A stretch of 64,000 bases of DNA from an uncultured Spirochaetales bacterium (lineage in GTDB: Bacteria; Spirochaetota; Spirochaetia; Sphaerochaetales; Sphaerochaetaceae), in NCBI GenBank assembly GCA_944392695.1, contig CALXXN010000004.1, forward strand, positions 1 to 64,000. Direction: 5' to 3'. The notes under the pieces were generated by a model, which was given only the letters and a program-made list of their open reading frames with translations, did no database searches and had not been told where the DNA came from. The translations under genes and the position numbers were made by a program. This document shows positions 8,052 to 17,800 of the stretch, in pieces. Numbering within the stretch: position 1 is the stretch's first letter; the number at the start of each line of letters is the position of its first letter.

Positions 8052-8705
8052 ATGAAGAAGAAGCGCATCGTACAGCTTTTGGCCCTGCTGGCCATCTTCC
8101 TTGTCCTGATCGTCCTCTTCCTTGTGAAGAGGGCTGGTGTCGCAGCTGAGTCCGACGTGCCTGTCATCCAAGAGGTCATGACTGACGACGCCGTGACTGT
8201 CGTGGATGGATCCACTGTGCTTGAAGAAGTGGTCACAACCGGGCCCTCAACAAGTACGACTGCTGGACACGTGGCAGTGGAGGAGGTCGTGGTTGCTGAT
8301 GATCAAGCCTTGTTTGTCGATGAGATCGACCTTGAGGCGCTTTCAGCAGATGGGCTGCCAGTGATGATCCAGTTCTATTCGACGAACTGCGGACCCTGTC
8401 AGTCGATGATGGATGACCTCAAGAGCTTCCATGCCTCAAGCCAGGGCATGGCGAGGGTGGTTGCGGTCAATGTGGACGAGCATCCTGAGGTCGGCCTTGA
8501 GTACCCGGTCATCGTAGTGCCCACACAGCTCTTCCTTACCTCATCGGGTGAGGTCTACAAACCGAGTCAGAGGATCATGGCATCCATAGGAGGCTTTGTA
8601 CGCTTCACTTATGCCGACACGGGTGAGGATGCATATATCGTGCACCAAGGCGTGCTGAGTGAAAGCCAGATGAGGCGCATCTGCGAGGATGCCGGGAGGC
8701 TTTGA
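8052..8705 (+). CDS. Membrane-anchored thioredoxin-like protein
   Basis: The 217-residue protein has one N-terminal membrane anchor (about residues 7-26), a Val/Thr/Asp-rich linker of about 70 residues, and a thioredoxin domain with MIQFYSTNCGPC, where Cys113 and Cys116 are the redox pair (NCGPC instead of the usual WCGPC) and a cis-Pro lies in VIVVPTQLFL. The domain should face the periplasm. The next gene, ccdA, overlaps its stop by one base, so the pair probably forms a relay carrying electrons from cytoplasmic thioredoxin through CcdA to this protein. No Shine-Dalgarno is seen; TGTTAGCAT, an extended -10 box, ends 6 bases before the ATG. Confidence 0.85.
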   Translation: MKKKRIVQLLALLAIFLVLIVLFLVKRAGVAAESDVPVIQEVMTDDAVTVVDGSTVLEEVVTTGPSTSTTAGHVAVEEVVVADDQALFVDEIDLEALSADGLPVMIQFYSTNCGPCQSMMDDLKSFHASSQGMARVVAVNVDEHPEVGLEYPVIVVPTQLFLTSSGEVYKPSQRIMASIGGFVRFTYADTGEDAYIVHQGVLSESQMRRICEDAGRL

Positions 8706-9394
8706 TGCTTGATTCCCTGCTGAACCAGGTCAGTTCAATGATGAGTGGAGGGAGTCCCTGGCTTTTCCTGCTCGTGTTCATTGGAGGTGTGCTTTCCTCC
8801 TTCCTGCCTTGCTCTTTGTCCACGGTGCCTCTTGTCATCGGCTATGTCGGAGCAGGACGGCGTGATGTGAAGCGTTCCTTCGTCTTATCACTGCTTTACG
8901 CTGTTGGGCTCACAGTCACTTACACGGTGCTCTCCCTGGCGGCCTTGGCGCTTGGACGCATGATGGGGTCGACCGGGCGTATATGGTACCTCATACTGAG
9001 TGTGCTCATGCTGATGATGGGCCTGCAGCTGCTGCACGTCTTCAACTTCATACCTGCAAGCTACCTTCAGAGGCTGAACAAGAGCAGGGGGGCTCTGGGC
9101 GCTGTCTTGTCAGGCATGCTCTCGGGTGTCTTCTCGTCCCCATGTTCGACACCTGTGCTTGTCGCCGTGCTCTCTCTTGCGAGCATGTCATCAAGCCCAG
9201 CCTTCTCTGTGGGCCTGATGCTCTCGTACGCCGCAGGCTACAGCATCCTCTCGATACTCGCAGGGACATTCACGGGCTTTGTCTCGACTCTTTCCTCATC
9301 GCCACGCTTTGAGAAGGCGGGCAGGGTGGTCGAGGTCCTGCTCGCCATCGCAGTACTGGCTCTTGGCTTCTATATGGCCTACCAGGCCTTCTAG
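8705..9394 (+). CDS. ccdA: CcdA/DsbD-type transmembrane thiol-reductant transporter
   Basis: The 229-residue membrane protein has six hydrophobic segments. The redox cysteines lie in the family motifs: one in FLPCSLSTVPL in the first helix and one in SSPCSTPVLVAVL in the fourth. It passes reducing equivalents across the inner membrane. A TTG exists at 8702, but the ATG at 8705 overlaps the previous stop (TGATG) and has GGGAGG upstream. Its stop TAG falls inside CTAG at 9391-9394, the same four bases that hold the stop of convergent mtnA. Confidence 0.88.
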   Translation: MLDSLLNQVSSMMSGGSPWLFLLVFIGGVLSSFLPCSLSTVPLVIGYVGAGRRDVKRSFVLSLLYAVGLTVTYTVLSLAALALGRMMGSTGRIWYLILSVLMLMMGLQLLHVFNFIPASYLQRLNKSRGALGAVLSGMLSGVFSSPCSTPVLVAVLSLASMSSSPAFSVGLMLSYAAGYSILSILAGTFTGFVSTLSSSPRFEKAGRVVEVLLAIAVLALGFYMAYQAF

Positions 9395-10413
9395 CGTCCG
9401 AGTTTCTGGCGCAGCATGGCCAGGTTCATGGCATAGGGTTCGCGGATCACCCCCATCTCGGTGATGATGCCCGTGATGTTCTGGTGCGGCGTCACATCGA
9501 AGGAGGGGTTGTAGACCCCGATTTCGTCAGGTGCGACCTGCACAGATCCGACATGGGTGACCTCCTCCCTGTCCCTCTCCTCGATCGGGATGCCGGCGCC
9601 GGTTGGGCAGTCGAAGTCGATCGTAGTGGTCGGGGCTGCGGAGTAGAAGGGCACGCCATAGTGCTTGCAGATCACTGAGAGGGCGAAGGTGCCAAGCTTG
9701 TTGGCCACGTCACCGTTGGCGGCTATGCGGTCAGCCCCCAGGACGACGAGGTCGATCTTGCCATCGCGGATCAGCGTGGCGGCGGCGCTGTCTGGAATCA
9801 GGGCGGATGGTATTCCAGCCTTGACAAGCTCCCAGGCTGTCAGCCTCGCACCCTGCAGCCTGGGGCGGGTCTCATCCGCGTAGACGAAGATGTCCTTGTC
9901 CTCATCCCAGGCGCTCTTGATCACGCCAAGGGCCGTACCCCAGCCACATGTGGCGAGGGCACCGGTGTTGCAATGTGTCAGGATCGTCGCCCGGGGAGGG
10001 ACCAGTGTGGAACCTATCCGACCGATTTCCAGGTTCATCGCGATGTCTTCGCTCACTATCGCATCAGCTTCAGCTTTTATTGTGGGGAGGTCGAAGGCGC
10101 ATCCCATGGCCTTCCTTGCCACCCTGTCGACCGCCCAGGCGAGGTTGACCGCCGTGGGCCTTGCTCCTTTGAGCTTCGCACAGAGCTTGTTGAAGAGGGC
10201 TTCATCGCCCTTTGCCTCCTTGGCGGCGAAGTAGACACCGTAAGCTGCCGTCCCTCCGATGGCGGGGGCGCCGCGTACGACCATGTCGCGGATCGCATAG
10301 GTCACGTCATCGACAGTCCTGCAGATGAAGTCCTCCTCCCTTACGGGCAGGAGCCTCTGGTCGAGGAGGATGAGGTCCTCACCCTCCATTCTCAATGCCT
10401 TGAAGTCTTCCAT
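9391..10413 (-). CDS. mtnA: S-methyl-5-thioribose-1-phosphate isomerase
   Basis: The 340-residue protein matches MtnA, which isomerises 5-methylthioribose 1-phosphate to the ribulose form in methionine salvage. Recognisable are RDMVVRGAPAIGGTAAYG, the catalytic-Cys strand LTHCNTGALAT, the catalytic-Asp segment VVLGADRIAANGDVANKLGT and FYSAAPTTTID. The Shine-Dalgarno AGGAG lies within the last codons of mtaD, three bases upstream of which it begins, so the two are co-translated. The aIF2B-like branch of this family has other roles, but the neighbour supports the salvage role. Confidence 0.93.
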   Translation of the reverse strand: MEDFKALRMEGEDLILLDQRLLPVREEDFICRTVDDVTYAIRDMVVRGAPAIGGTAAYGVYFAAKEAKGDEALFNKLCAKLKGARPTAVNLAWAVDRVARKAMGCAFDLPTIKAEADAIVSEDIAMNLEIGRIGSTLVPPRATILTHCNTGALATCGWGTALGVIKSAWDEDKDIFVYADETRPRLQGARLTAWELVKAGIPSALIPDSAAATLIRDGKIDLVVLGADRIAANGDVANKLGTFALSVICKHYGVPFYSAAPTTTIDFDCPTGAGIPIEERDREEVTHVGSVQVAPDEIGVYNPSFDVTPHQNITGIITEMGVIREPYAMNLAMLRQKLGR

Positions 10414-10416
10414 GGA

Positions 10417-11697
10417 TCACTCCTCGCAAAGGCGCTTCCAGCAGCGCCTGGTTTCGCGGATCACTTCCGCTTCATTGATGGTAAGCAGCTGGCCATCCTC
10501 CATCAGCTTGCGTCCCTTGACGTACACAGATGACACATTCCCCTCGTTCAATGAGAAGACGAGTGCTGAGAAGATGTCGTTGACAGGGCAGGTGTTGACC
10601 CTGTCCATGTCGAGGATGGCAAGGTCGGCGTCCTTGCCGGGTTCGATCGTGCCGATCTTGTCATCAGCACGGAGGGCCTTGGCTCCATTGAGCGTGGCCA
10701 TCTCGAGGACCTTGTAAGGGGTGAGTGCGTCGACACGCAGGGTGCTGACCGTGCTGATCATGGCGACGAGCCTCATCTCCTTGAGCATCGAGAGGTTGTT
10801 GTTCGAGCTCGCACCATCAGTGCCAAGGGCGATGGTGAGCCCGCTGTCCATGAAGTGGCGGACCGGGGCTATGCCACTTGCGAGCTTGCAGTTCGATGAG
10901 GGGTTGTGGACCACGGCGACATCGTGGCGGCGCAGTATGTCGAGTTCGCTGTCCTGGAGCCAGACGCCATGTGCCGTGTAGCATGGCACATCGAAGAAGC
11001 CTGTGTCCTCAAGCCACTGTGCTGGCAGGCAGCCATGCTGGGCAAGGCAGTCGTCCATCTCCTTCTTCGTCTCAGACAGGTGGGTGTTGACGATGGACCC
11101 GTGCTCCTTTGCCCACTCTGCAGCCAGGCGGTAGCTTCCTGCAGTGCAGGTGTAGATCGAGTGGACCGCGATGTCCTTGCGCAGGATATCGACACCCTTG
11201 ATCGCTTCGTCAAGACGCTCGATTGCAAGCCTGTCCTCTGTCTCGGCCTCATCACCGAAGAGGGTTAGGGAGAGGAAACCGCGCACCCCGGCCTCCTTGC
11301 AGGCCTGGGCTGTCATCCACTGTTTGAAGTACATGTCGGCGAAGGAGGTGCAACCGGAGCGTACGAGCTCCGCGAGCCCTGTCATCGATCCCCAGTAGAT
11401 GTCCTCCTCAGTCAACCTGTCCTCTATGGGGAAGATCTCGGAGAGCCAATCCTGCAGGTTCGCGCATGTGTCCTTGTAGTTGCGCATCAGCGTCATTGAG
11501 AGATGGGTGTGCGCATTGACAAGTCCCGGGATCACGACCTTGCCCTGTCCGTTGACGACCTCGTCGACAGGGCCAGGAGCCTTGATCCCGGATCCGACGG
11601 CTTCGATGATGCCGTCCCTGATGTAGATGTCTCCAATGAAGTGGAGTCCTTCACTGGTCATCGGGATGACCAGGATGTCCTTGATTTGTGTCCTCAT
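10417..11697 (-). CDS. mtaD: 5-methylthioadenosine/S-adenosylhomocysteine deaminase
   Basis: The 426-residue amidohydrolase has the MtaD/SsnA-type metal site: HTH in VNAHTHLSMTLMRN, the third His in VNTHLSETKKE, the fourth in YTAHGVWL, and Asp in GTDGASSNNNLSM. It would deaminate MTA or SAH to the inosyl compounds. With mtnA it handles the by-product of polyamine or SAM chemistry. The frame extends to 12027 but runs there through the start of a divergent gene; the ATG at 11697 gives the normal N-terminus (IKDILVIPM). No good ribosome site is seen at this start, which lowers start confidence. Confidence 0.88.
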   Translation of the reverse strand: MRTQIKDILVIPMTSEGLHFIGDIYIRDGIIEAVGSGIKAPGPVDEVVNGQGKVVIPGLVNAHTHLSMTLMRNYKDTCANLQDWLSEIFPIEDRLTEEDIYWGSMTGLAELVRSGCTSFADMYFKQWMTAQACKEAGVRGFLSLTLFGDEAETEDRLAIERLDEAIKGVDILRKDIAVHSIYTCTAGSYRLAAEWAKEHGSIVNTHLSETKKEMDDCLAQHGCLPAQWLEDTGFFDVPCYTAHGVWLQDSELDILRRHDVAVVHNPSSNCKLASGIAPVRHFMDSGLTIALGTDGASSNNNLSMLKEMRLVAMISTVSTLRVDALTPYKVLEMATLNGAKALRADDKIGTIEPGKDADLAILDMDRVNTCPVNDIFSALVFSLNEGNVSSVYVKGRKLMEDGQLLTINEAEVIRETRRCWKRLCEE

Positions 11698-11788
11698 GAA
11701 CAGAAGTCTGACACGGAGGAAGTGCAAGGGCAAGGGGGAAAAGAGAGGAGGCACAGCCCCAAGGCGGGACAGTGGACAAAAGAGATTT

Positions 11789-11819
11789 GTGTACAGGTGT
11801 GACGCTGATTGCTGTACAC
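11789..11819. promoter_or_regulatory. Inverted repeat upstream of the giant STAND gene
   Basis: GTGTACAG (11789-11796) and CTGTACAC (11812-11819) are exact reverse complements separated by 15 bases. The right arm overlaps TACACT (11815-11820), a possible -10 box. The site lies 30 bases before the gene start, as expected for an operator, but no convincing -35 accompanies it. Confidence 0.4.
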
Positions 11820-11848
11820 TGGGTTTATCGAGTGCGCAGGAGGGGGGA

Positions 11849-14800
11849 ATGAAAACAAAGGATTCACTCAGCTTTCCATCAATAAATGCCAGGTCTTCCA
11901 TGGCGGAGTTGATTTTGAACAAGGAATCAGCAGTTAAGAAATTCGTTGGAAGAGGGGATGAGGTAGAGAAGATCGTAAGTGCGATCAAGGCCATAGGGGA
12001 TGATGATGGCAAGGCCTCAAGTGTCATCCAGCTCTATGGTGGACCCGGAATGGGGAAAACAGAGTTGCTTGAGAAGGTATGTGAGCAACTCGATTTGGAA
12101 GATGGCAGTAAGACATGTTTCAACACTACATATGGTAATATGGTTCAGATTCCCAGCCTGCCTTGGTTTTATTACGATTTCAGGTATGGGGACCTGGATA
12201 TTGTCAGCATGGTCTTGAGCATGGCAGAAGGCTTGTCGAGGAAATGTGACTTCTCTTTTCCCCTTGTGGCTTATGCGGCTTCCCGCATCAACATGTTCAG
12301 GAACCAGGATAACAGCATAGCCAGGAAACGCAATGTTGGTGACATGGTAGGCAAGCTTGGAAACCTTGGGCTCAGCATCGCTGGCAATCTCCCTCTGGTC
12401 GGGCCTTTCCTCGGTGTTCTCAAGGACAATATGGAAAGCTTGGAAATTGGGCTTAAGAAATCCATCATGCTTTTCCACCACAAGGAAATCAAATTCTCTG
12501 GCACACGCCTTGACCGAGGCGAAGTAGTGAGGAGGATAGAAGAGACCGACCACAGGCAGCTGACGAAGAGCATCCACATCCTGTTCTCTGTGGATCTGAA
12601 CGCAAATATTGAGAAGATGAAAGGCACCGGACCTTTTGTCTTCATGCTTGACACCTATGAGCATTTCTCCCAGAAAACCAACGGGAAAGATGATTGGTTG
12701 AATGGGGCTGCAGGCTTGATCAACTCTAGCCGCAATGTGTTGTGGTTGATTGCTGGCAGGAACAAGCTTCCTGATGACCAGGGTGTGTGGGGGGATGTCA
12801 AGAATGTATATGCGAGCATGCTGAAGGAGCTTTCCGTAGATGACACGTGTAAGTTCTTCCAGTCAGTCGGCATGGAGGATGCGGATTTCTGCAAAAGCCT
12901 CGCTGGTGAAATCGACAGGACACCAATCAATCTCGACATATGCCACTTCATGTATCTGAGGCTGCCAGATGATTCCAGATATGATATCAAGTTATATGTG
13001 GACCAGTCCCCGGATGAGCTGTTCGGGAGATATACGGAACTGATGAATGGTGACAGGGAGATGGTTCACATGGTGGTGATCCTCTCACTGCTCGAAGAAG
13101 GGTGGGATAATGATATGATCTCCATCATACGCCAGCAGTTCCGATATGATTTTTCTGTCACAACTTATTCAAGGTTCTTGTTGGATTTCCCATATTTCGT
13201 TGAACATGACAGTATCGTCAATCGCTATAAGATCATCGAAAGTGCAAGGTCCGTGTTCTGTGGCAAAGCCAGTGATATTGAACGGCAGCGTGTCAAGGCC
13301 TCGCTCGCCCAATATCATGTGGCCCTTATTGAAGGTGGCAGGACAGGAGCAGATGTCTTTGAGAAGTGCGCGGCTACGATAGTTGATGCTGGTATTGTTA
13401 CGTTCGATATATTCCATGAAGTGTTCGAGCCGCACATCCTGGCCATGGTCAAGACAGGTCAGAATGAATTGGCGTCGCGGCTTTTAAGTACGCTCAAAAA
13501 GGGATGCGCCAAAGATGACCTCAGGCTGAATGTCATTCTTGATAGCCTTGCTTGCATCAATGATCTGGAGAATGATGGCCTAGTTGGAAGTCGAGGACAT
13601 GAAGGGTTGTCGGTCGTCGGTGATGTACTGGAAAAACTCAGCGGCCATCCTCGATACTATTACAACTATGCAAAGGGATTGGAAGCTCTTTCTCAAGGTG
13701 AATACCTTGCTGCATATGGCTATTTGTCCAAAGCCCTGAGACTCGCAAACGCCCTGTTTGGTGAATATGATTCCATGAGTATTGAAATCCGGACACGCTT
13801 GAGTCTTGTGTTATGTGATCTTGGACGTTACGAGGAAGCTTTGTCATATGGCAATGAGGCTTTTGATACATTGTCATTGTTATATGGCAAGTCCGCTCTT
13901 GACACGCAAAACGCCATGCTTGCTGTTGCTGATATCAATTCAGAGCTATGCGACTTTGATAAAGCAGAAAACCTCTATGTGCAATGTATTTCTGTTCAAG
14001 AAGAAACGTATGGGGAAGACCATATAGTGGTGCTGAGGGCGAAAAGCCGCTATGCCGCACATTTGCGACGTATGAAGGACTATGAGAAGGCAGAGGAGGT
14101 GGATGCCGGAATCATCAAAACAGTGGAAGCAAATCCATCAAGGGGCAACGCAGCTTCGTCCAGACTTCTGAAAGTGTCAATTCCGGGTACTGGAGCTGGT
14201 GGCGATACCGTTGAGGTTGAGGAAGAAAGACCCTTGTCTGACTTTGAGTGCATCGCCTGGACAGGTTTGGGCTTCGACCTTCTTGGACAGGACCGGACAG
14301 GTGAGGCTGGAGGATGCTTTTCAAAGGTCTGTATTGATAGTGGAAGACAGGATCCGCATTCATTCGTGAGGTCTGTCATGGCCATGTCTGGCATGGTCAG
14401 GTGTGCGATTCAAGAGAACAACGTGATATCGTTGCAAAGCCTGGCAAACAGACTTGATGAAGGACTTCAGATCCTTCCTATGCCTGCAACAATAGAGAGA
14501 TTGGTTGCTTCTTGGGCCAAGGCCTCATGTCTTTTGTTTTTCGGTCAATATGATGAGTCTTGTAGCATCTGCGAACAGGCTTTGGCTGATGGAATGAGGG
14601 TGTTTGGCCCGGAGAACAGCATCATTCAGGATATCAGGATCGTGGATGCCCGGGCTCATGCGAAGAATGGGGATGGGGGCAGGGCCATCGCTTTGTATTG
14701 CGAGTATCTTCAATATTGGAATAGGCATGGACAAGAAGACAAGCTGGAGCTGGCAATACTCGAATTGGTGGACTTGTACGAAGGCATGGGGAGATATTCT

Positions 14801-17800
14801 GATGCCATAAATATTTGCCAGGACAAGATATCGCAATGTAGTTCTAAGAGCATCCTGCTTTCAATGGCGGAATGCGCCCTCAAGGATGGCAACTGCAAGG
14901 CCGAGATAGAAGCTCTGACACGACTGTATGAGGTCGATGGTTCCACAGAATATGGCAACAGGCTTTTCAAAGCGCTTGTGCGTGATGAACGTTATGACGA
15001 TGCCGCTGATTTCTGTCTGCCAATCATAGATGAATCCAAGTATGAGAATTACATCCAACTTATTGATGCGAGTGAGAAAATATCCCAGTGGGATAGGGCA
15101 GTGGCGTTGTACAAGAAGATGTTGGATAACGAGTGGGGGCAATACAGGAGACAACTGATAGACAGGAAAATCAGAAGTTCGATTTCCAAATACTCTGGAG
15201 CCGTGATAAAGGACAGTTTTTATGTTGGGCAGCTGAAGTTGTTGATATTGCAATATGACGAGACACTTGACCAAAGATATGCCACCAATCTTGTTCATGG
15301 TGTTGTGGACTGTGCTGATGAAGTTAGAAGACTTGGTAGGCTGAAGCCCTCATCCGAGCTGCTGCTGTTGCTGATTCCTTTTGTTGAAGCCTCTGATGCT
15401 TTCGGTTATTGGCAGTCGACTTTGTCCAGTGTCCTGGAGGATTGTCTCAAGTTCAATGATTGGGGCCAGGTCAAGACAATACGGGACCAACTTCCAGAAG
15501 ACGTGCTTATCAAGTTGAAGAATGGATCTCATTCATTTGCAATAATGAAGATGCTCTTGGTTTCTTCTATCTTGGATACGCCTGATGATACAATCCATTT
15601 CAAAGATTTGCCTCATGGTGAATGGAACCAACGTGACATGGCTGTGTTCTTGGCAGTGTTTTTTGATTCGATAGGGGCGGAAGAGGCTTCACTGGCCCTC
15701 ATGCGTGAATGTTTTTCTGACGATGGTGTGGATTGGCCCGACTCATACGTCTCAGAAAAGTTGGTTCAGATATGCAGACGCCTAATCTGTTGGTATGTTG
15801 AAAATGGTGAGATAGCGGACTGTTTCAGATTTTGCATGAGGAACTGGATGCATGACTCATTTCCTGTAGATGCTGTACCTGTTGAGCGCTTCATCAAACA
15901 TATGCATTCCCATTGTGAAATCAATGATTTCCATAGCTTCATAATGTTCTTGGAGAGACAGGGAAAAGGGGAATCTGCGATTAAAGATGTGTGCAAAGAA
16001 TTTTTAGCCAATGCCGTTCCCTCGGATAATGTACAAATCGGGCTATGTGCGATCTTCACCCAATACGCATGTCTTGAGAATGGTGTGGACAAGAAAGAGG
16101 CCTTGGACATGCTGAATGGCCTGGCTCGTCAAATAGTTGAGTGCTATTGGCAGCAGAAGAAAGACGAAATCCTGGAATGGGCTGATAAAGCTGCGTTGGA
16201 AAGTGGAGGCTTTGAAATCGGCATGGCGTCATTTCGTGATTACGAGCAAGACACTGTAAGACAAGCCAAGGTTGTCAAATTTGTTGAGAGGATCGTGGTT
16301 CGGAACAACCAGATGATGGTGGGTTTCCTGGAGGACTTGCTACATATATGTGGTGAAATAGATGATGACTTATACTTGCGAAGGTTATCATTCTCAATCA
16401 CTGTCAGGAACAAGTCACTGGTATCTGAAGATGGGATATCTGCACTAAGTAACCTGATCATGTCTTTTGAGGAGGGGCCACTACAGACATATTACCTGGA
16501 AAAGGCTCAGACATGTGTTGTCAAGAGCCTTGAAAGTGGGCTTTCTTGTTGTGTTGGCTTTGATGAAGACCTTGGATGGATACGCACAAAGCTTGCAATG
16601 AAACATGTCTGTAAAAACCAGGTTACCCAGTGTAGGAACGTTTGTTCTGATTTGAGGATGATATCAAAACTCATTACATGGTTGGAAAATGCTGGAGGGG
16701 ACTTTTATGCTCTTGCTCAAATGGCCATGAATGATGAAGGAAATGCTTTTTATCATTTTGTTAGAAGCAAGTCTTTGGAGCCTCTGCTGAAACGAGTTTA
16801 TCATTCAGGTTGGCAAATTGCTGATTATCTTCTGGTTTCATTATGTGGAGTGCATCCCTCCGAGCCTGGATATGAGCGGGTTTATACTGAAGATGATAAT
16901 CTTGATATCATCAAATGCATATTGAATGCTGATTGGACTGATATCATACAATTGTTAAATCATATCCTGAACATCAGGCGGCAAAAACATGGAGATGCCC
17001 ATCCCTATGCATTGGCTATTTCTGAAAGACTGTTGGAATGCGACATCAGTAAATCGGGATTGTTCGTCATGGCTGACAAAATAAACACATATAACAGGAC
17101 GGTTCAATCTTTGTCAGCCTTGGATATCATGCAGGAAGAATCACGGAATATTGTTGGAGGCCTGCGTGAGCTGCACTTTGACATCTGTCCGGGTTTTAAC
17201 CAAACCTGTCTTGATTCAAAGCCAATAGGTTTGCGGGCATGTGTCCCGTATAAACAATTCCTGGATACCTTGGAAAAGTCATGGAGTGTTGGAAGAGATA
17301 TCTTTGCCAGGCAGGAGTGGATGCGCAGCCTTGTCTTGGATTTTGCTTCCTGGTTCGTTGGAGATTGTTCATTCGGTGCAAGTGACATCATACGCTTGTT
17401 GGCTTGGCGCAAATTGCAAAATCAAGCTGATGACAATTTGCAAAACAGTTTTAATCCTCATCCTGTCATGATTCCAACATTGTCAGAGGCTTTTCTGGAG
17501 GTTTTGGGTGATAGTGTTTTCTCCGCAGGCTTGATTTATACGTTGGCCATGCGAGATGCGGGTTCCTCTGCGAGATTCATCCGTTTGGAACACATGGCAA
17601 CTTGGTTTGAGTCCGTCAATGAGCAAAAAGCTGCGGAACAATGCACCGAAATGGCACTATGCATGCTTGAAGGACCTGAAGGCATGCAATTGATTGGAAA
17701 GCTGCATTCTTGTGGGTTGCTGCCTTCTGGCAGTGAATTGATGGAAAAGCCCAGTGTCGGATTGATCAAGCTTGTGGACTGCGCATCAGCGGCTATTGAC

